A stretch of 64,000 nucleotides of DNA from Methylophilus methylotrophus DSM 46235 = ATCC 53528 (GCF_000378225.1 NZ_KB905146.1:1-64000), one strand, 5' to 3'; positions 9,095 to 18,990 are shown, counted from the first letter of the stretch. Translations and numbers: made by a program. The notes: generated by a model not told the origin, from the sequence alone.

Positions 9095-9775
9095 TTAGAG
9101 CGCCCACTGGCGTAACAGGTTATGGTAGATGCCGGTTAACTGCACCACTTCCGGAGTTTCCCCATGTTGTTGGCGCAACCTGACCAAAGCCATGTCCATA
9201 TCAAACAACATGCGCCGGTGTGCCGCATCGCGCACCATGCTCTGAATAAACATAAAGCTGGCCAGCCGTTCACCACGTGTCACAGGCGTGACCGCATGCA
9301 CAGAGCTGGAAGGATAAATGACGATAGAACCAGCTTTAAGCTTGATGCGCTGGTCACCAAACACATCCTGAACCACCAGCTCACCGCCTTCATACTCATC
9401 AGGATCGTTAAAAAACAAAGTGGCTGAAACATCCGCGCGCACCCGCGCACTGCCATCCGGCATGCTGCGCATGGCACTATCCACATGAAACCCGTAATGA
9501 TTGGTTTCGCCGGAATAACGGTTCACAAACGGCGGCAAAATTTTGTCTGGCAGGGCAGCAGAAAAAAATAAAGGATCGCGATGCAATGCCTGCAACACGA
9601 TCCTGCGAATTTCATCCAGCAACGGATACTGTTCGGCCAGTTGCTGGTTATTTTTGACTTGTGCTGCCTGCGTACCGGCGGTACTGCGGCCATCTACCCA
9701 TTGCGCCTGTTTAAGCAGGCCTCGGATAGTCGTTAACTCTTCTTTGAGCAATACATCCGGTAACGTCAGCAGCAA
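9095..9775 (-). CDS. piuC: PKHD-type Fe(II)/2-oxoglutarate hydroxylase (PiuC/YbiX family)
   Basis: 226-residue PKHD hydroxylase. The double-stranded beta-helix carries NHYGFHVDSAMR (HxD metal pair), YEGGELVVQD, and SSSVHAVTPVTRGERLASF (distal His plus the Arg that binds 2-oxoglutarate). Length and sequence fit the YbiX/PiuC family, found almost always next to TonB-dependent catecholate receptors (piuA/fiu), as here with the receptor 8 bases upstream. In Pseudomonas, piuA and piuC belong to the Fur regulon and affect uptake of siderophore-like antibiotics. Substrate unknown. The symbol is by family and context. Confidence 0.9.
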   Translation of the reverse strand: MLLTLPDVLLKEELTTIRGLLKQAQWVDGRSTAGTQAAQVKNNQQLAEQYPLLDEIRRIVLQALHRDPLFFSAALPDKILPPFVNRYSGETNHYGFHVDSAMRSMPDGSARVRADVSATLFFNDPDEYEGGELVVQDVFGDQRIKLKAGSIVIYPSSSVHAVTPVTRGERLASFMFIQSMVRDAAHRRMLFDMDMALVRLRQQHGETPEVVQLTGIYHNLLRQWAL

Positions 9776-9783
9776 ATCAACTC

Positions 9784-11967
9784 CTAGAACTTATACTCAG
9801 TGGTCACAATCGCTTGACGACGGTTACCTGGTGTCACCAAACCACCGTTGTCATACACTGCGTCATAATACTCTTTATCCAGCAGGTTTTTCACGTTGAG
9901 ACGTACTGCCCATTTGGGTTGCTCATACGATGCCATCAGGTCGACACGGGCGTAGCCTGGGGCGGAGTTGGGGTTGAAATGACCGCCAACAAACGATCCG
10001 CTTAAGTTAGCCGAACCAGGTTGATAGGCATACCGCTCGCCTTTGGCCTCTACACCGCCACCAATCTTCCACGCATCTGTTAATGCGTATGTCGTCCAAA
10101 TATTTAAGGTCCCAATAGGGGTATTACGCGCACGTTGCCCCTCTACACGCTCATCTGCATAGCTATAAACGTTACCGGCAGCGACGTTTTGAGCGGCTTT
10201 GATTACGCGCGCATCCAATAATGCAATGCCTGCAAACACATCCCAACGGTCAGTGACTTTACCAGTGACTTCTATTTCAACACCATTCGTCCGACGTTTT
10301 CTAGTAAGAATTGCTGACGTTGCCTCAAGGTCAGTGTTACGCTCCCAATATTTGGTGGTAGTAAACAAAGCGGTGCGAACTGCTAAATCACCGTCCATGA
10401 AAAGCCATTTTGAACCGACTTCAAATGTCTTGCTACGCTCTGGATCTTGTGGCACCACAGTCAACTGGTAAAGATCAGCGGTCGGGCTGAAGGAATCACT
10501 CCAGGTAGCGTAATAGTGTCTGTCTGGATTAGGCTGCCATGACAACCCGGTACGGTAACTGTTTTCGCCGTAGCTGAGTTTTGGTGAGGTTGCGCTGGAG
10601 TATTTCGAATGTAGCTCATCGCGCCGCACCCCTGCTAACGCAGTCCAGTTAGGGACGAATTCAACACTATCCTGAACATAAAGCGCGTAGTTATCGGCAT
10701 TGAAAGAATTTTGTAAGTTTCCTTTTGCATGACGGTCAAATAATGCACCTGTTGTCGGATCGAGATCAGTCAATTGGCGACGGACTGAATCCTCCTTCAA
10801 GTATTCCACACCCGTTAATAGCGCATGTTTCATACCGGCCAATTCAAACTTGGTACTGAAATCTGACTGCAAATTTAAGGTTTCATAATTCAAATAGCGC
10901 GCAACGTTACCGCCGGCACTACCGCTAAATGTTGGCATTGCGGGAGTTGCGCCTTTGGGTGGTGTTTTAGCCCAAAATGCTCTGTTGTATGTGCCACTTC
11001 TCAGTTGTGTTCTCAACTGCGTATCTTCAGAAAACTTATGCGTAAAAATTGCAGTTGTGACACGTGTATCACTGTCGTCAAAGTTACGGTTATCACCCCA
11101 GAAGGTTTTATCACTGGCGCCTGTTGAGGAACTATTAAGTGGGTGTGTACCCGAGAAACGAACACCAAAATCTGGCACATCCCGTGTCTGTGTATAAATA
11201 TGGTTCAGGAAGAATTCGTTTTCAGTCCCAATACCAGCGCCAAAACTGATAGCCACCCCTTTACGGTCAAAAGATGGACGGTCACCTGTGGTCGGGTTTT
11301 TACGGTAGGTTTCTTCGTACCTATCCATCACGTTGACGCGAATCGCCGCCGTCTCTGTTAACTGCTTGTTAAAGTCACCCGTAAACTGGTGATAATCGTA
11401 CTCGCCCAGGCTACCAGTCACGACATTTTTATCACGCAACTCAGCCATCTTGCTGACCTGGTTAATCACACCACCGGCCTGACCGCGACCGAACAGCATG
11501 GCGGCTGAACCACGCAATACATCGACCTGTTCAAGGTTAAATGTTTCACGGTTGTACTGCGCCGTATCGCGCATATTATCCAGGTAAATATCTCCAAAGG
11601 TATAAAAACCACGCAGGTTGAAGTTGTCCCCAGCACGCCCACCTTCGGCCGCATTCACTGACAAACCCACCACGTTACGCAAGGCTTCGCGCAATGAGCC
11701 CACTTGTTGATCATGCAGCAATTCGCGCGTCAGGGTAGTGACTGCTTGCGGCACGTCTTGTGGATCCTGATAAGTTTTACCTACCCGGGTTTTGGTCGCT
11801 TGGTAACCTTTGTTTGGTTTATCTTGAATGCGCTCCGACTTGACCTTAACCTCAGTCATAGTCTGGGTAGCATCTGCTGTTTTCTCTTCTTCTGCGGCGG
11901 ATGAAATTGCTGGTAGCGCCATCAAAAGCGCCAATGTGATTGTTTTACGATGAAGGCCTGTAGGCAT
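9784..11967 (-). CDS. TonB-dependent siderophore receptor (PiuA/Fiu-like)
   Basis: 727-residue outer membrane receptor with signal peptide (HRKTITLALLMALPAISSAA), TonB box region (TMTEVKVKSERI), plug domain (DVPQAVTTLTRELL, RGFYTFGDIYLDNMRD, EQVDVLRGSAAMLFGRGQ), a 22-strand barrel and a C-terminal aromatic residue (TTEYKF). Its partnership with a PKHD hydroxylase suggests the catecholate/PiuA-Fiu group. The ATG at 11967 has AGGAGA 6 bases upstream and gives a clean signal peptide, unlike the codon at 11988. It is first in its operon, with a Fur-like palindrome at 12003-12021. The substrate cannot be read from sequence. Confidence 0.92.
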   Translation of the reverse strand: MPTGLHRKTITLALLMALPAISSAAEEEKTADATQTMTEVKVKSERIQDKPNKGYQATKTRVGKTYQDPQDVPQAVTTLTRELLHDQQVGSLREALRNVVGLSVNAAEGGRAGDNFNLRGFYTFGDIYLDNMRDTAQYNRETFNLEQVDVLRGSAAMLFGRGQAGGVINQVSKMAELRDKNVVTGSLGEYDYHQFTGDFNKQLTETAAIRVNVMDRYEETYRKNPTTGDRPSFDRKGVAISFGAGIGTENEFFLNHIYTQTRDVPDFGVRFSGTHPLNSSSTGASDKTFWGDNRNFDDSDTRVTTAIFTHKFSEDTQLRTQLRSGTYNRAFWAKTPPKGATPAMPTFSGSAGGNVARYLNYETLNLQSDFSTKFELAGMKHALLTGVEYLKEDSVRRQLTDLDPTTGALFDRHAKGNLQNSFNADNYALYVQDSVEFVPNWTALAGVRRDELHSKYSSATSPKLSYGENSYRTGLSWQPNPDRHYYATWSDSFSPTADLYQLTVVPQDPERSKTFEVGSKWLFMDGDLAVRTALFTTTKYWERNTDLEATSAILTRKRRTNGVEIEVTGKVTDRWDVFAGIALLDARVIKAAQNVAAGNVYSYADERVEGQRARNTPIGTLNIWTTYALTDAWKIGGGVEAKGERYAYQPGSANLSGSFVGGHFNPNSAPGYARVDLMASYEQPKWAVRLNVKNLLDKEYYDAVYDNGGLVTPGNRRQAIVTTEYKF

Positions 11968-12344
11968 ATTGTCTCCTGTAAGTTTCAAATATTAAGATAT
12001 TAAATGACAACAATTCTCATTGTTATAATCAATGAAAGATATTGTGTGAATTGTTTGATATCAATGACTTTCTTTAAGGGACATAGGATGGATATAAAAC
12101 GAAAGTTTCCACATCTACGACCAGGCAGACAAAGGTAGCAGCTGAATTGTTTTTTCAAGCTTTGTAAGTGAAAATGCCTGGGCAATTAATCGGCACAACA
12201 TGCTTATCGAATAGATTGATAAACATGTGTGTTTAAAAAGCTTGTAGGACTAAAGTGGCTTTACATTGAGCGATTTAAAATGTAATTCCATTTAGTTTTT
12301 CAAGACAAGCCCTGGCAAGCTCGCAGCCCTGATTAACATCTCAC
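11968..12344. other. 377-bp intergenic promoter region of the piu-like operon
   Basis: Apart from the Fur-box-like palindrome, no gene is supported here. The region is AT-rich, consistent with the promoter of the receptor at 9784-11967 and the 3' untranslated end of the operon above. A short open frame (12000-12185, minus) runs through the Fur box and has no homolog-like features. No clear rho-independent terminator was found after the PepSY gene ending at 12345. Confidence 0.6.
12003..12021 (-). promoter_or_regulatory. Fur-box-like operator upstream of the piu-like operon
   Basis: AATGACAACAATTCTCATT differs at two positions from the perfect 19-bp palindrome found at 18106-18124 and has the 8-3-8 arm layout of a Fur box. 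It lies 36 bases upstream of the receptor ATG (11967), where a repressor would overlap the promoter. It implies iron repression of the whole operon down to the cytochrome b561 gene. Confidence 0.75.
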
Positions 12345-13652
12345 TTAATTGAAGCTGCGCTCTACTAGGCGATCATGAGCAGTGCCCTGTTGCTGAAGAA
12401 TAGTGAAAGATACCTTACGGGCTCTGCGCTTTTTTAGCCACAGATATACACCAGTCACTGACAGCATTGCGACCACCAAGCCCATCACAGAGATCAGGAT
12501 TCGTCCGGGCATACCTAGAATGCGCCCTGAATGCAATGGGAACTGTGCCTGCACGACCACATCTCCTAAGGTGCCTTGCCAAGGAATACGTCTACCGACG
12601 TAATGTCCATCCAGTCCATCGTAATATAAACGCTTATGGCCTGCGCCAGCCACCCCATGATCGGCATCCGGGTAATAAAAGTCCACATTAAACAGCTGAT
12701 AAGCCGCGCTGTATGAGATGCGCCCGGCAGGCTCCTGCCAGCCTTGGGCACGCGCATCCTCCACAGCCACATTGAGAATCTGCTCATAGGCCATTTTTGG
12801 TGGCAATTGTTGCGGCACAGGTAAGCGTGGACGCAAATCGGATGGTGTGGGCGTCAGCGTAAATGCAGATTGCATGACCGGCATAAACACCTCGCGACGC
12901 AGATTCAGGGCAAAAGCTGAAAATGCCAGTATAATCAGCAATATCCAAGTCCACAAACCAAAGGCACGATGCATATCAAAATAGCGTTTGTGCTGGCTGC
13001 TGTTCCAACGCATTTTCCATGCTGGCCACCAACGCTGCCAAAATGTGGCCTGATTACTCGCCTGTATGGATGGCGCTTTATGCAACTTTGTTTGTGTTCT
13101 TCTGGTGGACTTGGGAAATGTCAGGTAAAAACCGACAAAGCTATCAATCAGCCAAATGATTGCCACGCCACCCATCAGCCAGATTCCCCAGCGATCTATT
13201 CCCCACATTTCTGGCAAATGCAAACTGTAGTGCAGCTTGTAGAGGAAAGAAACGGCATTGGTGCGATCTATAGGCCAAACGGCTCCCCATTCGCGCTTTC
13301 CAAGCTCCTCGCCGGTGACAGGGTCGATAAACACCTGATTAAACTTGACAGGTTGCATACCATCCGGTGGATTGGGTAATGGCCTAACGCCAATGGCCAG
13401 CGTATGTCCCTCTTCAACATGGAGCGGAATCGAGCTCACCTGGACTTCTGGATAGCGTTCTGCTACCTGTTTTGCAAGCACCAACGTCGATTGATGCGCG
13501 CCACCGGATTCGCTATGCATCCAGGCTGGATTCAGTAGATCATCCAGCTCGTGATCCCAGGAAATGATGGCACCAGTGAGACCCGTGAGCAATAGAAATA
13601 AAGCACTAGCCAAGCCCAACCAACGATGCACCAATAATAAGGACGAACGCAA
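12345..13652 (-). CDS. PepSY-associated TM-helix protein (iron-regulated membrane protein)
   Basis: 435-residue inner membrane protein of the PepSY_TM (PiuB-like) family. It starts with the family's SSLLLVHRWLGLASALFLLLTGLTGAIISW helix region (VHRWLGL with conserved His), has PepSY-like periplasmic domains, central helices (DMHRAFGLWTWILLIILAFSAF) and a last helix with LHSGRILGMPGR then LSVTGVYLWLKKRRAR. Members are thought to reduce or release siderophore iron, though the mechanism is unproven. The start is a TTG with GAGGT 8 bases upstream; no ATG alternative fits. It is third in the operon, 16 bases after the upstream receptor gene. Confidence 0.88.
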   Translation of the reverse strand: MRSSLLLVHRWLGLASALFLLLTGLTGAIISWDHELDDLLNPAWMHSESGGAHQSTLVLAKQVAERYPEVQVSSIPLHVEEGHTLAIGVRPLPNPPDGMQPVKFNQVFIDPVTGEELGKREWGAVWPIDRTNAVSFLYKLHYSLHLPEMWGIDRWGIWLMGGVAIIWLIDSFVGFYLTFPKSTRRTQTKLHKAPSIQASNQATFWQRWWPAWKMRWNSSQHKRYFDMHRAFGLWTWILLIILAFSAFALNLRREVFMPVMQSAFTLTPTPSDLRPRLPVPQQLPPKMAYEQILNVAVEDARAQGWQEPAGRISYSAAYQLFNVDFYYPDADHGVAGAGHKRLYYDGLDGHYVGRRIPWQGTLGDVVVQAQFPLHSGRILGMPGRILISVMGLVVAMLSVTGVYLWLKKRRARKVSFTILQQQGTAHDRLVERSFN

Positions 13653-13668
13653 ATCAATTTACCTCATA

Positions 13669-15867
13669 TTAAAAATCGAGCTGGGCACTGATTGTAACAG
13701 TGCGAGGGGCACCCATGACCAGATAGCCATTATTCGGAAATCCGCCGCTGGAGGCCCAGTAATCCCGATCTGCCACGTTATCAATCCGACCACGTACAGT
13801 GAGCAGTTTACCTTTGATGTCTGTGACGTATCTTGCACCAAGGTCAAAGCGTGTCCAGCCTGGAACCTGAAGTGAGTTGCTTGCATTAGCGTACATACTG
13901 TCTGTAGAAATCACGCGTGCATCCAGCGTCAGTCCAGACAGTCCAATGACATCCCACTCAACACCGAAATTCGCTTGCTTATCAGGCACGCCAATCGTCT
14001 GCTTACCTTCTGTAGCAGCATTGTTGGTGTCTTTCTGCTCAGTATGCAACCAGGTCAGTCCACCAAGTACGCGCAGACCTGGCATCACTTCACCGTAGGT
14101 CATCAATTCTATGCCCTGGTGATCCTCGCTCCCAGAGTTTGTAAACTGCTGGGCTGCATTTGTGATACCTCGTGGTTTCTCTGTAGTGAAATAGGCCGTT
14201 GTGAGTCTTACCTTGCCAAAATCAAATTTGGCACCGACCTCTTTTTGTTTAGAGACAAACGGGGCAAGCACCTGCCCTGCATTTGCTACGGGTAATCCGT
14301 TTGCGGTCGCTGGAGCAGTGTCACCTTGTGCCAGAGCTTCAATGTAATTGGCATATAAAGAAACGCCATCCCACGGCTTGACCACCACGCCAAAGATCGG
14401 ACTGACTTTGGTTTCGTCATATTGACTGGTGACAAGCCCGGTTGCGCCTTTATTCAGATATTTTAAATTCTGGTGCCGCAGGCCTGCAGTCACCAATAAT
14501 TTTTTATCAAAGAATGAGAGCGTATCGCCAATTGCCGTACTTTGCAGGTTTGCCTCATAACTCACATAGAGATCAAAGGGAGCAGCATTTGCACCTGTGA
14601 ATGCAGGTTGCGCATAATAAACAGGGTTATAAAGATTGGTATTCAATGTATTTTGAAAAGCAAAATCTATCTTTCGCAATGTGGAATAGCTGGTGGTAGA
14701 AAGTACCCAGTCATGTTCGACCGAACCAGTTTGGAACACGCCTTTCAAGCCGGCCTCACCGGTGAGCACTGACTCTTCTCTAATGTTATCAAATCTGGTT
14801 TGAGTACCCGCCCCTGTCATGGAGTTTGTCAGCGTGAGATTGGCAAGTGAGTTTGCCTCATGCGTATGTCGCGCACCCAATGCCGCAAAAGCGGTCACTT
14901 TACGATTAATATCCCATTCGCCACGTATGGTGCCGAACACATCACGCTCATTGGAATATGACCATGGCTGTGCCCAGTTTTTATCGCTGGAAGGCGCATC
15001 TGGTACAGCGGTGATATTCGCACTTGTCGCACTCAGGGTCACGTTGGTTCTTGTTTGCTTAAGCTTGTTATCCTGATAACCTGCATCAGCAGACAAACGT
15101 ACGTCATCTCCACGCCAGTCAAACGCCACAGAGACCAGGTCAAGCTCGGCATCCTCCTTATCAATTGCAGTGCCGCCATCACGCCTGGAAACATTCAACC
15201 TAACACCCGCACGGTCATCTGGACCAAACCGTCTGGCCACATCCGCCGAGAAGAACTGCTGATTACCTGAGCTCCACCCTGCTGAAACAAGATTTAATGG
15301 GTCATTGGGGGCACGCTTGGGCAATAATGAAATAGAACCACCAATGCCATCACCATTTGGGCTTGCGCCATTTAAAAATGCTGATGCCCCACGCAGAACT
15401 TCGACGCGCTCAAACAGTTCGGCAGCAATATACTGTCGTGGCAGAATGCCGTATAAACCGTTATAAGCCACACTGTCCGAGTTCAAAATGTAGCCGCGAA
15501 TAAAGTATGATTCCTGAAAGTTACCAAACCCGCGCGCCACACGTACCGAAGGATCATTCAATAGCACATCGCCGACACTTCTTGCCTGCTGATTCTGGAT
15601 TAACTCATTGGTATAGGCATTGATCGAGAAGGGTGTATCCATGGCATCCTTGTTGCCAAGCACCCCAACACGTCCACCTTTTGCAACCTGGCCGCCTGCA
15701 AAAGGTTTCATCAAGCCTTTGGCGTTAGCATCAGCTGATGCATTCACCTTGATCTCATCCAAGGTTTCAATCTGGGAATCAGCTTTTTGCAGATCCTCTG
15801 CGAACGCATGGCTCAACGAAAAGTGATAGAGCAAAGCAAGTGTTAGCTTTCTGGGATTGAATTTCAT
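13669..15867 (-). CDS. TonB-dependent siderophore receptor
   Basis: 732-residue outer membrane siderophore receptor. It has a signal peptide (KLTLALLYHFSLSHAFA), TonB box (ETLDEIKVNA), plug (DTPFSINAYTNELI, ESYFIRGYILNSDSVAYNG, FERVEVLRGASAFLNG) and a barrel ending in Phe (TISAQLDF). The plug and barrel style resemble hydroxamate-type (FhuE/FoxA) receptors; this is family resemblance only. The ATG at 15867 follows AAGGATTTGTG; a GTG directly before it is possible. It is the second gene of the operon led by the receptor at 15938-18034, 70 bases downstream. Confidence 0.9.
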   Translation of the reverse strand: MKFNPRKLTLALLYHFSLSHAFAEDLQKADSQIETLDEIKVNASADANAKGLMKPFAGGQVAKGGRVGVLGNKDAMDTPFSINAYTNELIQNQQARSVGDVLLNDPSVRVARGFGNFQESYFIRGYILNSDSVAYNGLYGILPRQYIAAELFERVEVLRGASAFLNGASPNGDGIGGSISLLPKRAPNDPLNLVSAGWSSGNQQFFSADVARRFGPDDRAGVRLNVSRRDGGTAIDKEDAELDLVSVAFDWRGDDVRLSADAGYQDNKLKQTRTNVTLSATSANITAVPDAPSSDKNWAQPWSYSNERDVFGTIRGEWDINRKVTAFAALGARHTHEANSLANLTLTNSMTGAGTQTRFDNIREESVLTGEAGLKGVFQTGSVEHDWVLSTTSYSTLRKIDFAFQNTLNTNLYNPVYYAQPAFTGANAAPFDLYVSYEANLQSTAIGDTLSFFDKKLLVTAGLRHQNLKYLNKGATGLVTSQYDETKVSPIFGVVVKPWDGVSLYANYIEALAQGDTAPATANGLPVANAGQVLAPFVSKQKEVGAKFDFGKVRLTTAYFTTEKPRGITNAAQQFTNSGSEDHQGIELMTYGEVMPGLRVLGGLTWLHTEQKDTNNAATEGKQTIGVPDKQANFGVEWDVIGLSGLTLDARVISTDSMYANASNSLQVPGWTRFDLGARYVTDIKGKLLTVRGRIDNVADRDYWASSGGFPNNGYLVMGAPRTVTISAQLDF

Positions 15868-15937
15868 CACAAATCCTTAGAAGGGAAAAAGCCAGGACAA
15901 CTGAAAAAGTTACCTGGCTTGTAATTAAGTAAAAATA

Positions 15938-18034
15938 CTAGAACTTGTAATTAGCGGAAAGTACGGCGTTTTGTCGCTCGCCAAAGCCACAATCGTTGGT
16001 ACCACCACGACACCAGGAGACAAACTCCTTATCAGCGATATTTCGAACAGTTGCACGGAGATCCCAAGGGCCATAGGAGTAGCCAACCATGGCATCAAAC
16101 AAAGTCACGGCATCTACCACCGGCGTACCACCGCTACCCACATTGTTGCCGATATGACGTGCACCTGCGCCAATCCGCCAATGATCATTGATACGATATT
16201 GCGCCCAGGCAGAGGCAAGCTTTTCAGCTACATATGGCAAGCGAACTTTGGTCGTATCATTAAAGGCATTCATATGAGTGTAATTTCCAAGCAACTCCAA
16301 ATCACCTATGCGATGTTTGGCCTCCAGCTCCCACCCTCGGCTGAGTGCACCCGCCTGTTGCAGACCACCGGGAGTATTGCCCTGTAGCACACGATTCTGC
16401 TGTTCGATTTCAAACCAGGCAAAAGCCATAGAGGTATTGTTGTCAGGCGAAAGGAATTTAACCCCGGCTTCACGCTGTTCACCTTCGGTGGGTTTCAACA
16501 CGCCGCCAGCACCATCAGTGCCAAGGTTGGGGACAAAGGCCTCTGAGTAGTTCACATAAGGAGATATCCCGTTTTCAAACCGGTACATCAGACCCAAGCG
16601 GCCAGTCGTTGCAGAATTACGGGAATCGACATCCGCCAGTGCATCGTTAAAACGTAACAGGGTGTTTGTTGCATGATCCCGGCGAAGTGCACCGGAGATC
16701 ACCCACGGCCCCCACTCCATATGTTCTGTCAGGTAAAAACCGGTTTGTACGATTTTGTTGTTGTCACGCTCTTCCCCTCTCAATGCGGCATAGTCCACGT
16801 TGCCATAGACAGGGTTATAGACATTGATACCAAAAGCTGAAGCCCTAGAGGTGTAGTTGCTTTCAGTCCACAAGGCATCCTGATAATCCATCCCCAATGA
16901 AACCAGGTGAGTGGTTGGTCCCAAGATAAAATTTCCCTGCAACCTGACATCGCTTGAAAACACATTAGTGCTACGATCTGCTGCGTGAATGGTTCGACCT
17001 ATAAAACCGGTTGCGTCAGGAGTACCTCCTATAGCAGTCCAGTGCTCACGTGTGATGCTGTTGGTGTTTGATTTGCGCAAATTGGCAACCAATTTGATAT
17101 TGCTGGTCAGCGCTTGATCAACAAAAAGAGATACTTCGTCTTTTTTTGTATTGTAGCGATCCCAGCCAGGCTCACCGACAAATGTGCTACTGGATATCTT
17201 GCCCTGCGATCCCGGCAGTAGCGTGCCAAAAGTTGGCAAGAATTGGGCTGAAACCGTACTATCCACTTCTTGATGCACGTACTGCATGGTAATACTGGTT
17301 TTGTCACTGGGCTGCCAGGTCACTGATGGCATAAACACTAATGAGTCATCATTCACATGATCAACCTGGGTACCGCTATCACGTTTTAAGGCTACCAGGC
17401 GATATAACCATTCCCCATCTTCGGTAATGGGTCCGGTAAAATCAATGCCAATCTGTTTGCGGTCATACATACCATACTGCACATTGATCTCGCGCGATGC
17501 TTCTTTTTTGGGCCGCTTGGTCACTGCATTGATAATTCCCCCAAGGTCGGACTGTCCAAACAATGAAGAAGAAGGACCCTTCAAGACCTCAATACGCTCA
17601 AGCGTGTAAATATCCGTGCGGGTATTGTTATATGAGCCGTAAAGGCTACGCAGGCCATCCAAAAACATGGATGGATTCAATCCACGCACAGATGAGGAAT
17701 CAATGCGTGTATCAAAACCAAAGTTGCCTGCATAGACACCGGCACTATAAGTTAGCGCATCCTGGATATTGAGGGCACCCATTTCACGCGCCTGGTCAAC
17801 ATCCACCACAGTGACAGACTGCGGCATATCTTGAACCGAGACAGGGCTTTTACCCACAGATGTCGCACGGTCTTGCGTGATAAATTTATCTTTCTTGCTA
17901 TTTTTCTTAGCACTGACAGAAACCTCCGGCAAGGTATCTGTTTCAGTTTTAGCGGATTGTTCCGCGGCGATAGACACGGATGGGAAAGCCAGCATCAACG
18001 CCAGCGGTATCGCAGGAATACGAAACGAGTACAT
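15938..18034 (-). CDS. TonB-dependent siderophore receptor (FhuA/FcuA-like)
   Basis: 698-residue receptor with signal peptide (PAIPLALMLAFPSVSIAA), TonB box (DTLPEVSVSA), plug (QDMPQSVTVVDVDQA, DSSSVRGLNPSMFLDGLR, LERIEVLKGPSSSLFGQ) and a C-terminal barrel. A Cys pair in the last loop (WCRGGTNDCGFGER) is typical of ferrichrome/ferrioxamine-type receptors of the FhuA-FcuA group, so a hydroxamate substrate is plausible. First gene of a three-gene operon. A perfect Fur palindrome lies 72 bases upstream of its ATG. Confidence 0.9.
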   Translation of the reverse strand: MYSFRIPAIPLALMLAFPSVSIAAEQSAKTETDTLPEVSVSAKKNSKKDKFITQDRATSVGKSPVSVQDMPQSVTVVDVDQAREMGALNIQDALTYSAGVYAGNFGFDTRIDSSSVRGLNPSMFLDGLRSLYGSYNNTRTDIYTLERIEVLKGPSSSLFGQSDLGGIINAVTKRPKKEASREINVQYGMYDRKQIGIDFTGPITEDGEWLYRLVALKRDSGTQVDHVNDDSLVFMPSVTWQPSDKTSITMQYVHQEVDSTVSAQFLPTFGTLLPGSQGKISSSTFVGEPGWDRYNTKKDEVSLFVDQALTSNIKLVANLRKSNTNSITREHWTAIGGTPDATGFIGRTIHAADRSTNVFSSDVRLQGNFILGPTTHLVSLGMDYQDALWTESNYTSRASAFGINVYNPVYGNVDYAALRGEERDNNKIVQTGFYLTEHMEWGPWVISGALRRDHATNTLLRFNDALADVDSRNSATTGRLGLMYRFENGISPYVNYSEAFVPNLGTDGAGGVLKPTEGEQREAGVKFLSPDNNTSMAFAWFEIEQQNRVLQGNTPGGLQQAGALSRGWELEAKHRIGDLELLGNYTHMNAFNDTTKVRLPYVAEKLASAWAQYRINDHWRIGAGARHIGNNVGSGGTPVVDAVTLFDAMVGYSYGPWDLRATVRNIADKEFVSWCRGGTNDCGFGERQNAVLSANYKF

Positions 18035-18105
18035 ACAAAAGCTCCAGTAAATAGCTGTTGCTGGCTACAGGAGTCATGGCTCGTTGGCTTGCAATAAAAG
18101 TATTG

Positions 18106-18124
18106 AATGATAACAATTATCATT
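18106..18124 (-). promoter_or_regulatory. Fur box (perfect palindrome) upstream of receptor operon
   Basis: AATGATAACAATTATCATT is a perfect 8-3-8 inverted repeat and agrees closely with the Fur consensus GATAATGATAATCATTATC. It lies between the end of hmuV and the start of the receptor gene and controls transcription toward the receptor (minus strand). It is the best Fur match in the window and serves as the reference for the other three. Confidence 0.88.
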
Positions 18125-18166
18125 TGAAATTTCAAGCCAATGTGGGTAGAGGATAGGAATTACGTC

Positions 18167-18988
18167 TTAATAATCAAGACATGAATTGGATAGCATTTGT
18201 TGCTTCAAGCTGGGCGCAACAATCATTTCGCCTTCCTCAGTCATGGCGCTAGCTAGCCTTACCTCGTACAGTGCTTCCAGTAAAGGAAGCGTGACATGTG
18301 ACGTTTGATAGTCCCCTACCAACGTACCATGCTTGATCAATATCAATCGCTCAAAGCCTTGCAGTGCCTGGTTAATATCATGCAGGATTGCCAGAATCGA
18401 GTGGCCTCGCTTGGAGGCAAAGCTACAAATGGCGTCCATGAGTTCAAACTGCAAGCCTGGGTCCAGCGCGGCCAATGGTTCATCTACCAGCAGCAGCCCC
18501 TGCTCCACATCCCACAGCTGGGCAAAGACTCGGGCCATTTGCACGCGGGCTTTTTCACCGCCAGACAAGGTGTCAAAACGCCGTTCAAGCAGATGCGCTG
18601 CACAGGCGTGCGCAGCGGCCTGTTGCACAATACTGTTTAAATACGGGTCATGCGCACGTGCAACGCGCCCGAGACCAATGACCAAATCGACAGGCAACCC
18701 GAAGGCCACCTCATGTGATTGCGGCAAAATCGCCCGGCGGCGGCTCAACTCAGCCAGCGACCAATCAGTCAGAAGACGTTGATCAAAATGTGCTTGCCCG
18801 GTCGCGGGGTTTAGCTCACGGGCCAGCAGTTTGAGCAAGGTAGATTTACCGGCCCCACTCGGCCCCAGAATCGCTACCTGTTCACCGGGCCGGATAGAGA
18901 GCGTGAAAGGACCAAATTGACGTTTGCCGAGCATTACTGTGACATGGTCAAGCGCCAGCAGTCCGGAAGTGGCATGCAAGGCAGTCAT
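18167..18988 (-). CDS. hmuV: Hemin import ATP-binding protein HmuV
   Basis: 273-residue ABC ATPase of the FecE/HmuV group. It has Walker A GPSGAGKSTLLKLLA, Q-loop ILPQSHEVAF, signature LSGGEKARVQMARVF, Walker B LLLVDEPLAALD and switch His in LHDINQA. The signature GGEKAR followed by QMARVFAQLW is characteristic of HmuV. It is the last gene of the hugZ-hmuSTUV operon, 2 bases after hmuU, and would power transfer of heme from periplasm to cytoplasm. Confidence 0.93.
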   Translation of the reverse strand: MTALHATSGLLALDHVTVMLGKRQFGPFTLSIRPGEQVAILGPSGAGKSTLLKLLARELNPATGQAHFDQRLLTDWSLAELSRRRAILPQSHEVAFGLPVDLVIGLGRVARAHDPYLNSIVQQAAAHACAAHLLERRFDTLSGGEKARVQMARVFAQLWDVEQGLLLVDEPLAALDPGLQFELMDAICSFASKRGHSILAILHDINQALQGFERLILIKHGTLVGDYQTSHVTLPLLEALYEVRLASAMTEEGEMIVAPSLKQQMLSNSCLDY

Positions 18989-18990
18989 GA

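Noticed and set aside
12000-12185. 61-residue minus-strand frame between the PepSY and receptor genes
   Set aside because: It runs through a Fur box and has no ribosome site or recognisable features.
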